A stretch of 32,494 nt of DNA. Origin: Streptomyces thermovulgaris (GTDB lineage Bacteria > Actinomycetota > Actinomycetes > Streptomycetales > Streptomycetaceae). The notes under the pieces are model-generated. The model was not told the origin of the DNA, did no database searches, and worked only from the letters and a program-made list of their open reading frames with translations. The stretch covers positions 1-32,494 of the forward strand of contig NZ_MUME01000027.1 of assembly GCF_002155915.1 (NCBI RefSeq), given 5' to 3'. Every line of letters begins with the position of its first letter. The stretch's first letter is position 1. This document shows, in pieces, positions 16,001 to 23,283 of the stretch. The translations under genes and the position numbers were made by a program.

Positions 16001-16841
16001 CGGACTGCGCCTTGCGCAGCGCCTCCTCGGCCTGGGCCATGCGCTGCTCGGCGGCCCGGCTCAGCTCGGCGGCCTGGCGGCGGGCGGCGTCCGACTCGCT
16101 CAGCGTGGAGGTGCGCAGCTGCTCGGCGTGCTCGGCGGCCTCCTGGGCCTGCAGGGAGGCGGCGTTCAGCAGCCGCTCGGCCTCCGTCCGGGCACGGCGC
16201 AGGATCTGCTCGGCCTCCGCACGGGCCGCCTCGGCCTCGCTCTGCAGCCGCTGCCGGGCCTCCGCGGTCAGCCGCTCGGCCTCCGCGCGGGCGGCGGCCA
16301 TCGTCTGCTCGGCCTCCGCACGGGACTCGTCGAGCAGCCGGCGGGCCTGCTGCTCGGTACGGGCGCGCAGCTGCTCGGCCCATGCGACGTTCTCGTTGAC
16401 GTGCGACTCGACGGTCTTCCGGCGCTCGGCGAGCTCCTGGTCGAGCTGCTGACGCCGGCTGACGGCCTCGGCGTGCAGCTCGGCCTGCAGACGCGCGGCC
16501 TGCTCGGCGTGCTCCTGAAGGATGCGCTGGGTCTGTGCCCGGGCCTGGCTCAGCTCGCGCTCGGCGTCCGCGCGGATCTGATCGGCCTGCATCTGCGCAT
16601 TGCGCAGCAACTGCTCGGCCTGGTAGCCGATGTCGGCACTGTCGTAGGCGGGCCGGGACATGAGAGCGCGGCGCGCCTCGTGCAGCTTGGCGCGCAGCAC
16701 CTCGACCTGGTAGCCGAGGTCCTCGGCATGCTGGATCGCCTTGTCCCGCTCGGTTTTCAGCCGTTCCATCTCGGCCTCGAACCGAGAGAGGTGGTCGACG
16801 TCAGCCGCCGGCTCTCGCTCCTGGCGTTCGTAGCCCCGCAC
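13032..16841 (-). CDS. scy: Polarity scaffold coiled-coil protein Scy
   Basis: This protein of about 1,269 residues is almost entirely coiled coil and sits beside filP as in S. coelicolor, where Scy organises the tip-organising centre with DivIVA and FilP and controls where new tips form. Its N-terminal 50 or so residues look like canonical heptads (HLSRFEAEMERLKTERD). Most of the rest is Ala/Glu/Arg-rich and fits the hendecad-type 51-residue repeats described for this family, with phrases such as EAERIRTEA and EAERLRTEA recurring. The rod ends RREDINAEISRVQDVLEALE, then a Gly/Ser/Pro tail. The start is uncertain: GTG 16841 has GGGA seven bases upstream and begins RGYERQE, whereas ATG 16895 in the same frame lacks a Shine-Dalgarno. 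Old annotations call it cellulose-binding protein. Repetitive codons on this strand create spurious open frames on the other. Confidence 0.93.
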   Translation of the reverse strand: MRGYERQEREPAADVDHLSRFEAEMERLKTERDKAIQHAEDLGYQVEVLRAKLHEARRALMSRPAYDSADIGYQAEQLLRNAQMQADQIRADAERELSQARAQTQRILQEHAEQAARLQAELHAEAVSRRQQLDQELAERRKTVESHVNENVAWAEQLRARTEQQARRLLDESRAEAEQTMAAARAEAERLTAEARQRLQSEAEAARAEAEQILRRARTEAERLLNAASLQAQEAAEHAEQLRTSTLSESDAARRQAAELSRAAEQRMAQAEEALRKAQSEAEKLVAEAKETAAKTLATAEATNEQRTRTAKEQVARLVEEATKEAEATKAEAEQVIADARAEAEKIVAEAAEKARTITAEESATQLSKAAKTAEDVLNKASEDARRTTRAAAEEAERIRKEAEAEAERIRKEAQSIAEQLKGAAKDDTKEYRAKTVELQEEARRLRGEAEQLRAEAVAEGEKIRAEARKEAVAQIEEAAKSAEELLAKAKADADELRTTAQTDSEKVRTEAIERATTLRRQAEETLQRTRKEAEKQREEAEKQAEAVRTEAERAARELREEAEQAAAARRAEAAEEAERLRTEAEERLAAAEQALTDAREEAARIRREATEEVERLRTEAAERIRTLRQQAEEEAERLRTEAAAEASASRAEGEALAVRLRSEAAAEAERLRTEAQETADRIRTEAQAAAERLGTEASETLAAAQEEAARRRREAEELLGAARTEADQERERAREQSEELLASARKRVEEAEAEATRLVEEADRRATELVSAAEQHAQQVRDSVAGLHEQAQEEIAGLRSAAEHAAERTRKEAEEEADRVRTDAYAERERAGEDASRMRREAQEEAEAAKAEAERTVSEAIAEAERIRTEAAEHAQRARTEASETVARAEQDASRTRAEAREDANRIRSEAAAQADTLVSEARSEADRIRAESVAEAEKLISDATGDAERLRAEAAETVGSAQTHAERIRKEAERVRAEAAEEAERLVAEARAEAERTLDEARQEANKRRSEAAEQVDKLITETTAEADKLLAEAQASAVETKAEAESQADTMVGAARKEAERILSEARIEGTATVEKARADADELLVGARRDATQIRERAEELRERLTREIEELHERARREAAETMKSTGDRCDALIKAAEEQLAKAQAKAKEIVSEANTEAGKVRIAAVKKAETLLKEAEQKKAKLVKEAEELKAEAVREARRTVEEGKRELEILMRRREDINAEISRVQDVLEALESFEAPPSGKDGGIKAGVGAPRSGGKSSEG

Positions 16842-17022
16842 TGCGCGGTCCCATCCGTCCCCTGGTCGCAAGCCTGTCCAAAGAGCTCCGTCCATCCGCC
16901 GAACGGGGCCCCCGGGGAATGGTGTCAGATCAACGGCGGAGCGTGCGCTGCTGCCCCGGCGTTCGTCCCCCGAAACCGGACCCCGGAAAGCGGTCGCATC
17001 GCAGTGGACACGACCGCTCCCA

Positions 17023-17052
17023 ACCCTACCGGCCCTTTTGTACGTGGGTCAG
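17023..17052 (-). promoter_or_regulatory. Putative housekeeping promoter of scy
   Basis: On the minus strand CTGACC (17047-17052) and TAGGGT (17023-17028) are separated by 18 bases, a good match to the main Streptomyces sigma factor consensus. The -35 lies inside the last codons of the epimerase gene. A start near 17016 would leave a leader of about 175 bases before GTG 16841. Confidence 0.55.
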
Positions 17053-17489
17053 TGCCGATCCGACTCAACAGGCGCCGAAGTGACCAGTTCTGTCAGCACG
17101 CCATGACAGTCCTTGGGGTGCAGGAAGGTGATCCGTGACCCCATGGAACCGCGTCGCGGCTCGTCGTACAGAACGCGTACGCCCTTGCCGCGGATCTCGG
17201 CGGCGTCCGCGTCGACGTCCGCCGTGCCGAAGGCGATGTGGTGCACCCCCTCGCCGTTCTTCGCAAGCCACTTGGCGACGGGGGAGTCCTCGCGGATGGG
17301 CTCGAGGAGCTGGAGGTAGGACGAGCCGCCGTCGGAGGTATCGTTGATCTTGAGCATGGCCTCGCGCACGCCCTGCTCCTCGTTGACCTCGGTGTGGAAC
17401 ACCTCGAAGCCGTAGGTGGCCCGGTAGAACTCGACGGTGGCGTCGAGGTCGTGACAGGCGATCCCGATGTGGTCGATTCGCGTCAGCAT
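17049..17489 (-). CDS. mce: Methylmalonyl-CoA epimerase
   Basis: This 146-residue vicinal-oxygen-chelate protein interconverts (2R)- and (2S)-methylmalonyl-CoA, linking propionyl-CoA carboxylase to the B12-dependent mutase and to polyketide precursor supply. The metal and catalytic residues can be placed: His7 in RIDHIGIA, Gln60 in SSYLQLLEP, His83/84 in GVHHIAFG and Glu134 in VLTELV, in agreement with the His-Gln-His-Glu pattern of characterised epimerases. Length and the opening MLTRIDHIGIACHDL are typical. The ATG at 17489 coincides with the start of the fold. The gene is divergent from the thiolase-meaB pair (148 bp between starts); MeaB serves the mutase acting on the epimerase product, so the neighbourhood is coherent. 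Its 3' end carries the -35 of the scy promoter. Confidence 0.95.
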   Translation of the reverse strand: MLTRIDHIGIACHDLDATVEFYRATYGFEVFHTEVNEEQGVREAMLKINDTSDGGSSYLQLLEPIREDSPVAKWLAKNGEGVHHIAFGTADVDADAAEIRGKGVRVLYDEPRRGSMGSRITFLHPKDCHGVLTELVTSAPVESDRH

Positions 17490-17637
17490 GGGTTCAGTGC
17501 AACGCGCATCGGATGGTTACGCAACGTGCGCGCGATCACACTCACCGCCGGATGACGGGGTGCACGACCCCTCAGTACATTCGAGGTAAACCCTCGTTCA
17601 CTCCTCGGCTGTCCAGCCGGTAAGGGGATCGCAGCTC

Positions 17638-18855
17638 ATGTCTTCTGGAACCTCAGGAACGTCCGGAACGAACAGCTCGGTGATCGTCGCGGGCGCCCGT
17701 ACGCCCATGGGACGACTGCTCGGCTCGCTCAAGTCCTTCTCGGCCGCCGACCTCGGCGGCATCGCGATCAAGGCCGCCCTCGACCGTGCGGGGATCGGGG
17801 GCGACCAGGTGCAGTACGTCATCATGGGCCAGGTGCTCCAGGCCGGGGCGGGGCAGATCCCGGCGCGCCAGGCCGCGGTCAAGGCCGGCATCCCGATGAA
17901 CGTCCCGGCGCTCACCGTCAACAAGGTCTGCCTCTCCGGTCTGGACGCCATCGCCCTGGCCGACCAGCTGATCCGCGCGGGTGAATTCGACGTGATCGTC
18001 GCCGGCGGCCAGGAGTCCATGACCAACGCCCCCCATCTGCTCCCCAAGTCCCGCGAGGGGTACAAGTACGGCGCCGTCCAGGTGCTGGACGCCATGGCCC
18101 ACGACGGCCTGACCGACTCCTTCGAGGGCATCGCCATGGGCGAGTCCACGGAGAAGCACAACGCCCGTCTGGGCATCGGCCGCGCCGAGCAGGACGAGAT
18201 CGCCGCCCTGTCCCACCAGCGCGCCGCCGCCGCGCAGAAGAACGGCGTCTTCGAGGCCGAGATCACCCCGGTGGAGATCCCGCAGCGCAAGGGCGACCCG
18301 GTGCTGTTCACCCAGGACGAGGGCGTCCGCGGCGACACCACCGTGGAGACGCTGGCCAAGCTGCGCCCGGCCTTCGCCAAGGACGGCACGATCACGGCCG
18401 GCTCCTCCTCGCAGATCTCGGACGGCGCGGCGGCCGTGGTGGTGATGAGCAAGGCCAAGGCGCAGGAGCTGGGCCTGGAGTGGATCGCCGAGATCGGCGC
18501 CCACGGCAATGTGGCCGGCCCGGACAACTCCCTGCACTCCCAGCCCTCCAACGCGATCCGGCACGCGCTGAAGAAGGAGGGCCTGGAGGTCTCCGACCTC
18601 GACCTCATCGAGATCAACGAGGCGTTCGCCGCGGTCGCCGTGCAGTCAATGAAGGACCTCGGCGTGTCCACGGAAAAGGTGAACGTGAACGGCGGCGCCA
18701 TCGCCCTGGGTCACCCGATCGGGATGTCCGGCGCCCGTATCGTCCTGCACCTGGCCCTGGAACTGAAGCGGCGCGGCGGCGGCATCGGCGCGGCCGCGCT
18801 GTGCGGTGGCGGCGGCCAGGGCGACGCGCTGATCGTCCGGGTGCCGAAGGCGTGA
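17638..18855 (+). CDS. Acetyl-CoA C-acetyltransferase (acetoacetyl-CoA thiolase)
   Basis: This 405-residue thiolase condenses two acetyl-CoA to acetoacetyl-CoA or cleaves it. All active-site elements are present: nucleophile Cys98 in [17 protein letters not shown], His359 in [12 protein letters not shown] and the second Cys389 in [12 protein letters not shown]. The first 13 residues are a Ser/Gly/Thr-rich extension ([13 protein letters not shown]) not needed for the fold. AAGGGG lies about 10 bases upstream of ATG 17638. With the hydroxybutyryl-CoA dehydrogenase at the window start, it can feed the C4 acyl-CoA pool used by the ethylmalonyl-CoA route. meaB follows about 97 bases downstream on the same strand and is probably cotranscribed. 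A small 5-bp hairpin (CGAGG/CCTCG, 17582-17596) lies in the leader. Confidence 0.94.
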   Translation: MSSGTSGTSGTNSSVIVAGARTPMGRLLGSLKSFSAADLGGIAIKAALDRAGIGGDQVQYVIMGQVLQAGAGQIPARQAAVKAGIPMNVPALTVNKVCLSGLDAIALADQLIRAGEFDVIVAGGQESMTNAPHLLPKSREGYKYGAVQVLDAMAHDGLTDSFEGIAMGESTEKHNARLGIGRAEQDEIAALSHQRAAAAQKNGVFEAEITPVEIPQRKGDPVLFTQDEGVRGDTTVETLAKLRPAFAKDGTITAGSSSQISDGAAAVVVMSKAKAQELGLEWIAEIGAHGNVAGPDNSLHSQPSNAIRHALKKEGLEVSDLDLIEINEAFAAVAVQSMKDLGVSTEKVNVNGGAIALGHPIGMSGARIVLHLALELKRRGGGIGAAALCGGGGQGDALIVRVPKA

Positions 18856-18952
18856 CGGACCCCGACGGCGCCAACCCCCTTCCCGACCGACCCCTCTCGT
18901 ACGACCCCCTCGTACGCGGACGGCGTACGAGGATCACGTGAACGGAGCTGTG

Positions 18953-19909
18953 ATGCAGGACGTCTCCTCTCTGGTGGCCCAGGCGAGGGAGGGCCGGCCG
19001 AGGGCCGTGGCCCGGCTGATCTCCTTGGTGGAGGGGGCGTCCCCGCAGTTGCGGGAGGTGATGCGGACGCTCGCTCCGCTCACCGGCAACGCCTACGTGG
19101 TCGGCCTCACCGGCTCCCCGGGCGTGGGCAAGTCGACGTCCACCTCGGCGCTGGTGACGGCGTACCGCAAGCAGGGCAAGCGGGTCGGCGTGCTGGCCGT
19201 CGACCCGTCCTCGCCCTTCTCCGGCGGGGCCCTGCTCGGCGACCGCGTCCGCATGTCGGAGCACGCCTCCGACCCGGGCGTCTACATCCGCTCCATGGCC
19301 TCCCGCGGCCACCTGGGAGGTCTCGCCTGGGCCACTCCGCAGGCGATCCGCGTGCTGGACGCGGCGGGCTGCGACGTGATCCTGGTGGAGACGGTCGGTG
19401 TGGGCCAGTCGGAGGTGGAGATCGCCTCCCAGGCGGACACCTCGGTCGTCCTGCTGGCCCCGGGCATGGGCGACGGCATCCAGGCGGCCAAGGCCGGCAT
19501 TCTCGAGATCGGCGACGTCTTCGTCGTCAACAAGGCCGACCGTGAGGGCGCGGACGCCACCGCCCGGGAGCTGAACCACATGCTGGGCCTCGGCGAGGCC
19601 CGCGCCCCCGGCGACTGGCGTCCGCCCATCGTCAAGACGGTGGCCTCCCGCGCCGAGGGCGTCGAGGAGGTCGTGGAGGCCCTGGAGAAGCACCGCGCCT
19701 GGATGGAGGAGCGCGGTGTCCTGGCGGAGCGGCGCCGGGCCCGTGCCGCCCGCGAGGTGGAGACGATCGCGGTCACGGCCCTGCGGGAGCGCATCGGCGA
19801 CCTGCACGGCGACCGCCGTCTGACCGCTCTCGCGGAGAGGATCGTGGCGGGGGAGCTGGACCCGTACACCGCGGCGGACGAGCTGGTGGCGGGTCTGACC
19901 AGGGAGTAG
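18953..19909 (+). CDS. meaB: Methylmalonyl-CoA mutase-associated G-protein chaperone MeaB
   Basis: This 318-residue GTPase of the MeaB/ArgK family protects and reloads B12-dependent methylmalonyl-CoA mutase. It has the P-loop GSPGVGKST, the conserved VLAVDPSSPFSGGALLGDRV segment, DVILVETVGVGQSEVEI and the guanine-specificity motif NKAD. The C-terminal part AARE...ELDPYTAADELVAG is the usual dimerisation arm. The ATG at 18953 has GGAG five bases upstream and gives MQDVSSLV, matching homologs as I remember them; GTG 18938, with GAGGA upstream, is an alternative adding five residues. No mutase subunit is adjacent: the only B12 mutase gene in the window is icmA at 27231, whose usual partner is a different G-protein. 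Two tandem hairpins follow. Confidence 0.93.
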   Translation: MQDVSSLVAQAREGRPRAVARLISLVEGASPQLREVMRTLAPLTGNAYVVGLTGSPGVGKSTSTSALVTAYRKQGKRVGVLAVDPSSPFSGGALLGDRVRMSEHASDPGVYIRSMASRGHLGGLAWATPQAIRVLDAAGCDVILVETVGVGQSEVEIASQADTSVVLLAPGMGDGIQAAKAGILEIGDVFVVNKADREGADATARELNHMLGLGEARAPGDWRPPIVKTVASRAEGVEEVVEALEKHRAWMEERGVLAERRRARAAREVETIAVTALRERIGDLHGDRRLTALAERIVAGELDPYTAADELVAGLTRE

Positions 19910-19935
19910 GACCCGGCAGGCGCACGGGAGGCCGG

Positions 19936-20015
19936 CGGCATCCGGCTCATCGGGCGGATGCCGGGCGCACGGAAAGGCGACAGGCGGGGCTCTTGAAAGA
20001 GCCCCGCCTGTCGCT
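19936..20015. terminator. Double hairpin terminator between meaB and the MarR gene
   Basis: A first stem (GGCATCCG/CGGATGCC, 19936-19963) is followed by a very strong one. In the second, 19979-19994 pairs perfectly over 16 bp with 19997-20012 and extends outward by several more pairs to 19976-20015. It lies between the convergent meaB stop (19909) and MarR stop (20069). Confidence 0.85.
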
Positions 20016-20068
20016 TCGTGCGGCGGCACCGGCGCCGGGACGGCGCGCTCATCCCGGCAGGCCGGGTG

Positions 20069-20545
20069 TCACGGACGTCCCCTCTGGTCCCGCAGGTGCT
20101 GGGCGACCGGCTTCAGCGCCTTGTCCAGCTCCAGCAGCACCTCGGGGTCCAGCAGGTCGATGAAGTGCCTCCGCACGGACGCCACATGGTGCGGCGCTAC
20201 CTTCTGCATGGTCTCCATGCCGTGCTCGGTGAGGACCGCGTACAGTCCCCGGCGGTCGGACTCGCAGTTCTCACGGCGCACCAGATTCGCGTTCTCCATC
20301 CGGGTGATCTGGTGCGAGAGGCGGCTCTTGGACTGGAGGGTGGCGGCCGCGAGGTCGCTCATCCGCATGCGCAGGTCCTCCGACTCGGAGAGATTCACCA
20401 GGATCTCGTAGTCGTTCAGCGTCAGGCCGAACGGCTGGAGGTCCTTCTCGAGCTGGTACGTCAACAGCCTGTTGACCTCCAGGTGGGTGCGCCAGGCGCA
20501 CTGCTCCGCATCGGTCAGCCAGCGGGTGGCCGTCTCGGTCTCCAT
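20069..20545 (-). CDS. MarR-family transcriptional regulator
   Basis: This 158-residue protein has a MarR winged helix-turn-helix: GLTLNDYEILVNLSESEDLR leads into the HTH segment MSDLAAATLQSKSRLSHQIT, then the wing ENANLVRRENCESDRRGLYA and helices EHGMETMQKVAPHHVASVRR. Such proteins are usually homodimeric repressors of a neighbouring gene that respond to small molecules. It is downstream of the three AIM24 genes on the same strand, but a hairpin lies between, so it may have its own promoter. The upstream region (20546-20590) contains a TAGACT hexamer and an AGTT/AACT inverted repeat (around 20565-20580) that could be an autoregulatory site. The ligand is unknown. Confidence 0.9.
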   Translation of the reverse strand: METETATRWLTDAEQCAWRTHLEVNRLLTYQLEKDLQPFGLTLNDYEILVNLSESEDLRMRMSDLAAATLQSKSRLSHQITRMENANLVRRENCESDRRGLYAVLTEHGMETMQKVAPHHVASVRRHFIDLLDPEVLLELDKALKPVAQHLRDQRGRP

Positions 20546-20590
20546 GAATGAAGTCTACCTAAGAAGTTGAAAAACGAACTAGTCAGGGTG

Positions 20591-20623
20591 GTGTGACGGG
20601 TGTGCACACGTTCGAGGTCACAC
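20591..20623 (-). terminator. Hairpin terminator after the AIM24 operon
   Basis: GTGTGAC (20591-20597) pairs with GTCACAC (20617-20623); a smaller palindrome GTGTGCACAC sits in the loop. It is 15 bases beyond the last AIM24 stop codon. Confidence 0.5.
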
Positions 20624-20638
20624 TCCGCAGACTACCGC

Positions 20639-21442
20639 TCACAGCCCGAAGCGGCGCCGGAGTCCTTCCACCTGTCCGGGAAGGCTCGGTGCACCGGATG
20701 GGTGTCCGCCGGTTCCGGCCGGGCCTCCGGCACCGGGCACTCCGGGGGCGTCCGGGAGCACTCCCGCGGCCTGCTCGGGCATGAGGGTCTCGCTCGACTG
20801 CAGCAGCACGGTGCCGGCCCCCGTGAACTCGAACTGGTGCTCCTCGCCGGAGACCGGCCCGAGGCCCGTCATCGCACGTAGACCGCCCCATACGCCGGTC
20901 AGATAGCCATGGTCGTAGTGGTGGCACGGAGAGGGGCAGTCGGCCCATCCGACGAGGGCCTGCGGATCCACCCGGATGGGGGGTTCCATGAACACCACCG
21001 GCCCGTTGGAGGCGGCCACGAACCTTCCGGTTCCGATGAGCGTCAGAAAGCCCGGCACGATCGACTGTTTGAGCGCAAGAGTTGGCTGAAAAGCGAGCAG
21101 ATTGCCGGAGCGAATGGTCAGATTGCCGTCGTCCAGATCGAAGGAGTTGACATCGAAGGCCCGGTCGGCGAGCAGCATCCGCCCCGAACCCTCGGCCACC
21201 ACCCAGTCGCTCGCGTGCAGAGGCGAATGAAAGGCGGTGCGGACCAGACGGTCCAGCCGGCCGTGCCCGATGCCGTTGAACTCGATCGCCCCGTAGTAGG
21301 CGATCATCTTCCCCTTCTGCAGGAACCACTGGTTCCCCTTGAGCTCCACGCAGAAGGTGTACGGGTTCACGTTGTCGTCGGCCGGCAGGGTCGCCGGGTC
21401 GTGGACCACGGGCCCGGCGCCGGGTGTTCCGTACGCGCTCAC
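20639..21442 (-). CDS. AIM24 family protein, third of three
   Basis: This 267-residue protein is of the AIM24 (TrpRS-binding-attenuation-like beta-barrel) family, whose function in bacteria is not established. The core shows the repeated beta-strand style of the family: FLQKGKMIAYYGAIEF, GRMLLADRAFDVNSFDLDDG, LTIRSGNLLAFQPTL and FEFTGAGTVLLQSSE. It differs from the two upstream paralogs in a CPSPCHHYDHGYL insert, with two Cys and three His that could bind metal, and in a Pro/Gly/Ala-rich tail of about 40 residues. It starts at a GTG (21442) that overlaps the stop of the previous gene by four bases, so translation is coupled. Confidence 0.85.
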   Translation of the reverse strand: MSAYGTPGAGPVVHDPATLPADDNVNPYTFCVELKGNQWFLQKGKMIAYYGAIEFNGIGHGRLDRLVRTAFHSPLHASDWVVAEGSGRMLLADRAFDVNSFDLDDGNLTIRSGNLLAFQPTLALKQSIVPGFLTLIGTGRFVAASNGPVVFMEPPIRVDPQALVGWADCPSPCHHYDHGYLTGVWGGLRAMTGLGPVSGEEHQFEFTGAGTVLLQSSETLMPEQAAGVLPDAPGVPGAGGPAGTGGHPSGAPSLPGQVEGLRRRFGL

Positions 21443-22089
21443 AGCTTCTCCTCCGACGCCTGGACGTAGACCGTTCCGCTGCCGCTCAGCTCCAGCTGGA
21501 AGCCCTCCCCCGAGCCGCGCCCCACCAGCTCGCGCCAGCCCAGCGCGGTGGACAGCCGGTTGCGGACGTCGCCGTGGTGGGCGACATAGGCCTGCGGGTC
21601 GACATGGACCGGACGCTGCGGGGTGATCGGCAGCTCGAAGACGCCGCCGTGCGCCATCACGGCCACCGAGCCGTGCCCCCTCAGCGTGGTCGTGAACAGC
21701 CCCTGGCCCGTCACCTGGCCGCGCACCAGGCCCATGACCCCGCCCTGCGAGCCCATGAACATCGTCCCCTGCTCCAGGGTGCCCTCGAAGGCGAGCAGCC
21801 GGTCCGCCTCCACGTACAGCGTGTCGCCCGTCAGGGTGATCACGTGCACATGGTGGCCGCCGTGCCCGAAGAGGACCGTGCCGTTGCCCTCCACGGTCAT
21901 CAGCGGGGCCGCCTCGCCCGCCACCCGGCGTCCGATCATCGACATCAGACCGCCCTGGCCGCCCTGGAGGTTGGGGGTGAAGGTGACGTCGCCCCGGTAG
22001 GCGAGCATCGCCCCGCGCTGGCTGAACAGCCGCTGCCCCGGCACGACCGTCGCCTCGACCATCATGGAGTTGATCTCACGGAACGCCAT
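21439..22089 (-). CDS. AIM24 family protein, second of three
   Basis: This 216-residue AIM24-family protein begins MAFREINSMMVEATVVPGQR. Family features are QRGAMLAYRGDVTFTPNL, a central Gly-rich turn, DRLLAFEGTLEQGTMFMG and the end FQLELSGSGTVYVQASEEKL, which matches the ends of its neighbours (FEGDGLVYVQPSE and FTGAGTVLLQSSE). It starts one base after the stop of the first AIM24 gene and overlaps the start of the third, making a tightly packed three-gene unit. No transmembrane segment or signal peptide is seen, so it is probably cytoplasmic. The start at 22089 is set by the junction and the conserved N-terminus; the frame is open further upstream but runs through the previous gene. Confidence 0.87.
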   Translation of the reverse strand: MAFREINSMMVEATVVPGQRLFSQRGAMLAYRGDVTFTPNLQGGQGGLMSMIGRRVAGEAAPLMTVEGNGTVLFGHGGHHVHVITLTGDTLYVEADRLLAFEGTLEQGTMFMGSQGGVMGLVRGQVTGQGLFTTTLRGHGSVAVMAHGGVFELPITPQRPVHVDPQAYVAHHGDVRNRLSTALGWRELVGRGSGEGFQLELSGSGTVYVQASEEKL

Positions 22090-22090
22090 C

Positions 22091-22723
22091 TCACACATCC
22101 CCCGCGATCGTGTTCCGCTCGCTCGGCTGGACGTAGACCAGCCCGTCCCCCTCGAACCGGATCTGCACGGCCTCCCCGCCGCCCTCCCCGACGAGGGTGC
22201 GGAAGGTCGCACCGGACTGGAAGGTCTGCCGCACGTTCCCCTGGTGCGCGACGTACGCGCCCGGGTCGACGATCAGCGGGTACTGCGGACTCACCCGGAG
22301 CACCACCGCCGGCCCGTCCGACAGGATCGCCGCCTGCCCGTGGCCCTCGACCGTGGTGGTGAACAGCCCGTGCCCCTGCGAGGCGCCGCGCAGGCCGGTG
22401 AACGTGGTTCCCGTCCTCAGCCCGGCCTCCGTCGCGAGCAGGTTGCCCGCCTCGACGTACAGCGTGTCCCCGGACAGCCGCACCAGGTTGATCTCCGACG
22501 CCCGGTCGGCGAACCAGCAGGTCCCGTGGCCGCGCACCTCCATCACGGTCATCTGCTCCCCGGTGAGCCGCCGGGTCACCATGCCGCGCAGCCCCTCGCC
22601 GCCCCCGGTCAGTCTCTTGAAGGACATCTGCCCGTCGTACGCGACCATCGACCCGTTCTTCGCCCTCACGGCGTCCCCGGTCATGTCGACGGCGAGCACC
22701 TTGCTGCCTTGAAGTCGGAACAT
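22091..22723 (-). CDS. AIM24 family protein, first of three
   Basis: This 210-residue AIM24-family protein begins MFRLQGSKVLAVDMTGDAVR and contains KNGSMVAYDGQMSFKRLTGG, the EVRGHGTCWFADRASEINLV strand pair, DTLYVEAGNLLATEAGLRTG and the terminal GDGLVYVQPSERNTI. It heads the three-gene operon. The start at ATG 22723 is chosen from homology with the family N-terminus; there is only a weak ribosome binding site (GTGGCG). The upstream region carries a perfect 23-base tandem duplication (22782-22827), and the divergent gene at 22939 shares the intergenic space. AIM24-like proteins recur beside stress genes in actinobacteria, but their role is not established. Confidence 0.87.
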   Translation of the reverse strand: MFRLQGSKVLAVDMTGDAVRAKNGSMVAYDGQMSFKRLTGGGEGLRGMVTRRLTGEQMTVMEVRGHGTCWFADRASEINLVRLSGDTLYVEAGNLLATEAGLRTGTTFTGLRGASQGHGLFTTTVEGHGQAAILSDGPAVVLRVSPQYPLIVDPGAYVAHQGNVRQTFQSGATFRTLVGEGGGEAVQIRFEGDGLVYVQPSERNTIAGDV

Positions 22724-22781
22724 CGCCACGCAGCGACGGTAACGGCGCGGAGGGAGGGCGGACAGGGCCCGGAGGAGGAGA

Positions 22782-22827
22782 ACGTCCCCGATCGCACCCG
22801 TACGACGTCCCCGATCGCACCCGTACG
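22782..22827. repeat. Perfect 23-base tandem duplication
   Basis: Two identical head-to-tail copies (22782-22804 and 22805-22827), each containing the palindromes CGATCG and CGTACG. It lies 59 bases upstream of the first AIM24 start and 112 bases from the divergent DUF3817 start. Confidence 0.9.
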
Positions 22828-22885
22828 GGTCTGCCACGGCCACCCCCCGGCCGCCCCCGCCGGACGGTTTGCCACAATGGGCGGA

Positions 22886-22907
22886 GCTTGTGCTCGCATT
22901 CACAAGC
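22886..22907. promoter_or_regulatory. Inverted repeat upstream of the first DUF3817 gene
   Basis: GCTTGTG and CACAAGC are perfect 7-bp arms around an 8-base centre, 31 bases before the GTG at 22939. A TTGCCA hexamer lies at 22869-22874. Operator or promoter function is inferred only. Confidence 0.35.
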
Positions 22908-22938
22908 CCTGTCGGACGTCTCCCTCTGAAGGTGACCT

Positions 22939-23283
22939 GTGGACATCAAGACCGCCACCGCCCTCCGCCGCCTCCGTCTGGTCTCCGGCCCCGAGGCGGT
23001 CTCCTTCCTCGTGCTGCTGGTCTGCTCGGTCCTGAAGCGGACCACGGACTTCAACGCGGTGCCCGTGATGGGCGCGATCCACGGCGTCCTGGTCATCCTG
23101 TACGTGATCTTCTGGGCCGACGCGTGGAACCGGGCGAAGTGGTCGTTCAAGACCGCCGCCCTCTACCTCGTCCTCTCGGTCCTGCCGGCCGGCGGCTTCT
23201 TCGCCGAACGCCGGCTCAAGAGGGAGGCCGAGGACGCGGTGATCGCCTCCCGCGCCCGTCGTGAGGGGATCGTGAACGCATGA
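22939..23283 (+). CDS. DUF3817 integral membrane protein (first copy)
   Basis: This 114-residue protein has three hydrophobic segments: [31 protein letters not shown], and [17 protein letters not shown]. The loop motif [14 protein letters not shown] and the end [12 protein letters not shown] are typical of DUF3817 proteins. Their function is unknown. The GTG at 22939 is preceded by AAGGTGA. Its stop overlaps the next start by four bases (ATGA), so it is translationally coupled to the thiamine-binding-type gene. A second, diverged DUF3817 gene lies at 26802-27143. Confidence 0.88.
   Translation: MDIKTATALRRLRLVSGPEAVSFLVLLVCSVLKRTTDFNAVPVMGAIHGVLVILYVIFWADAWNRAKWSFKTAALYLVLSVLPAGGFFAERRLKREAEDAVIASRARREGIVNA

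Noticed and set aside
13100-16700. Recurring short DNA repeats within scy that could suggest a CRISPR array or minisatellite
   Set aside because: The repeats follow the coiled-coil hendecad pattern, have no constant-length spacers and vary in sequence; they are coding.
13491-17138. A 1,215-codon open frame antisense to scy, plus another of 692 codons at 14374-16452
   Set aside because: The Ala/Glu/Arg codon repeats of scy read as Leu/Gly/Arg or Ser/Ala-rich strings on the other strand. Composition is unlike a real protein, no ribosome binding site is present, and scy itself is certain.
17490-17637. A B12 riboswitch controlling the epimerase or thiolase-meaB genes
   Set aside because: The 148-bp divergent region is too short and lacks the B12-box.
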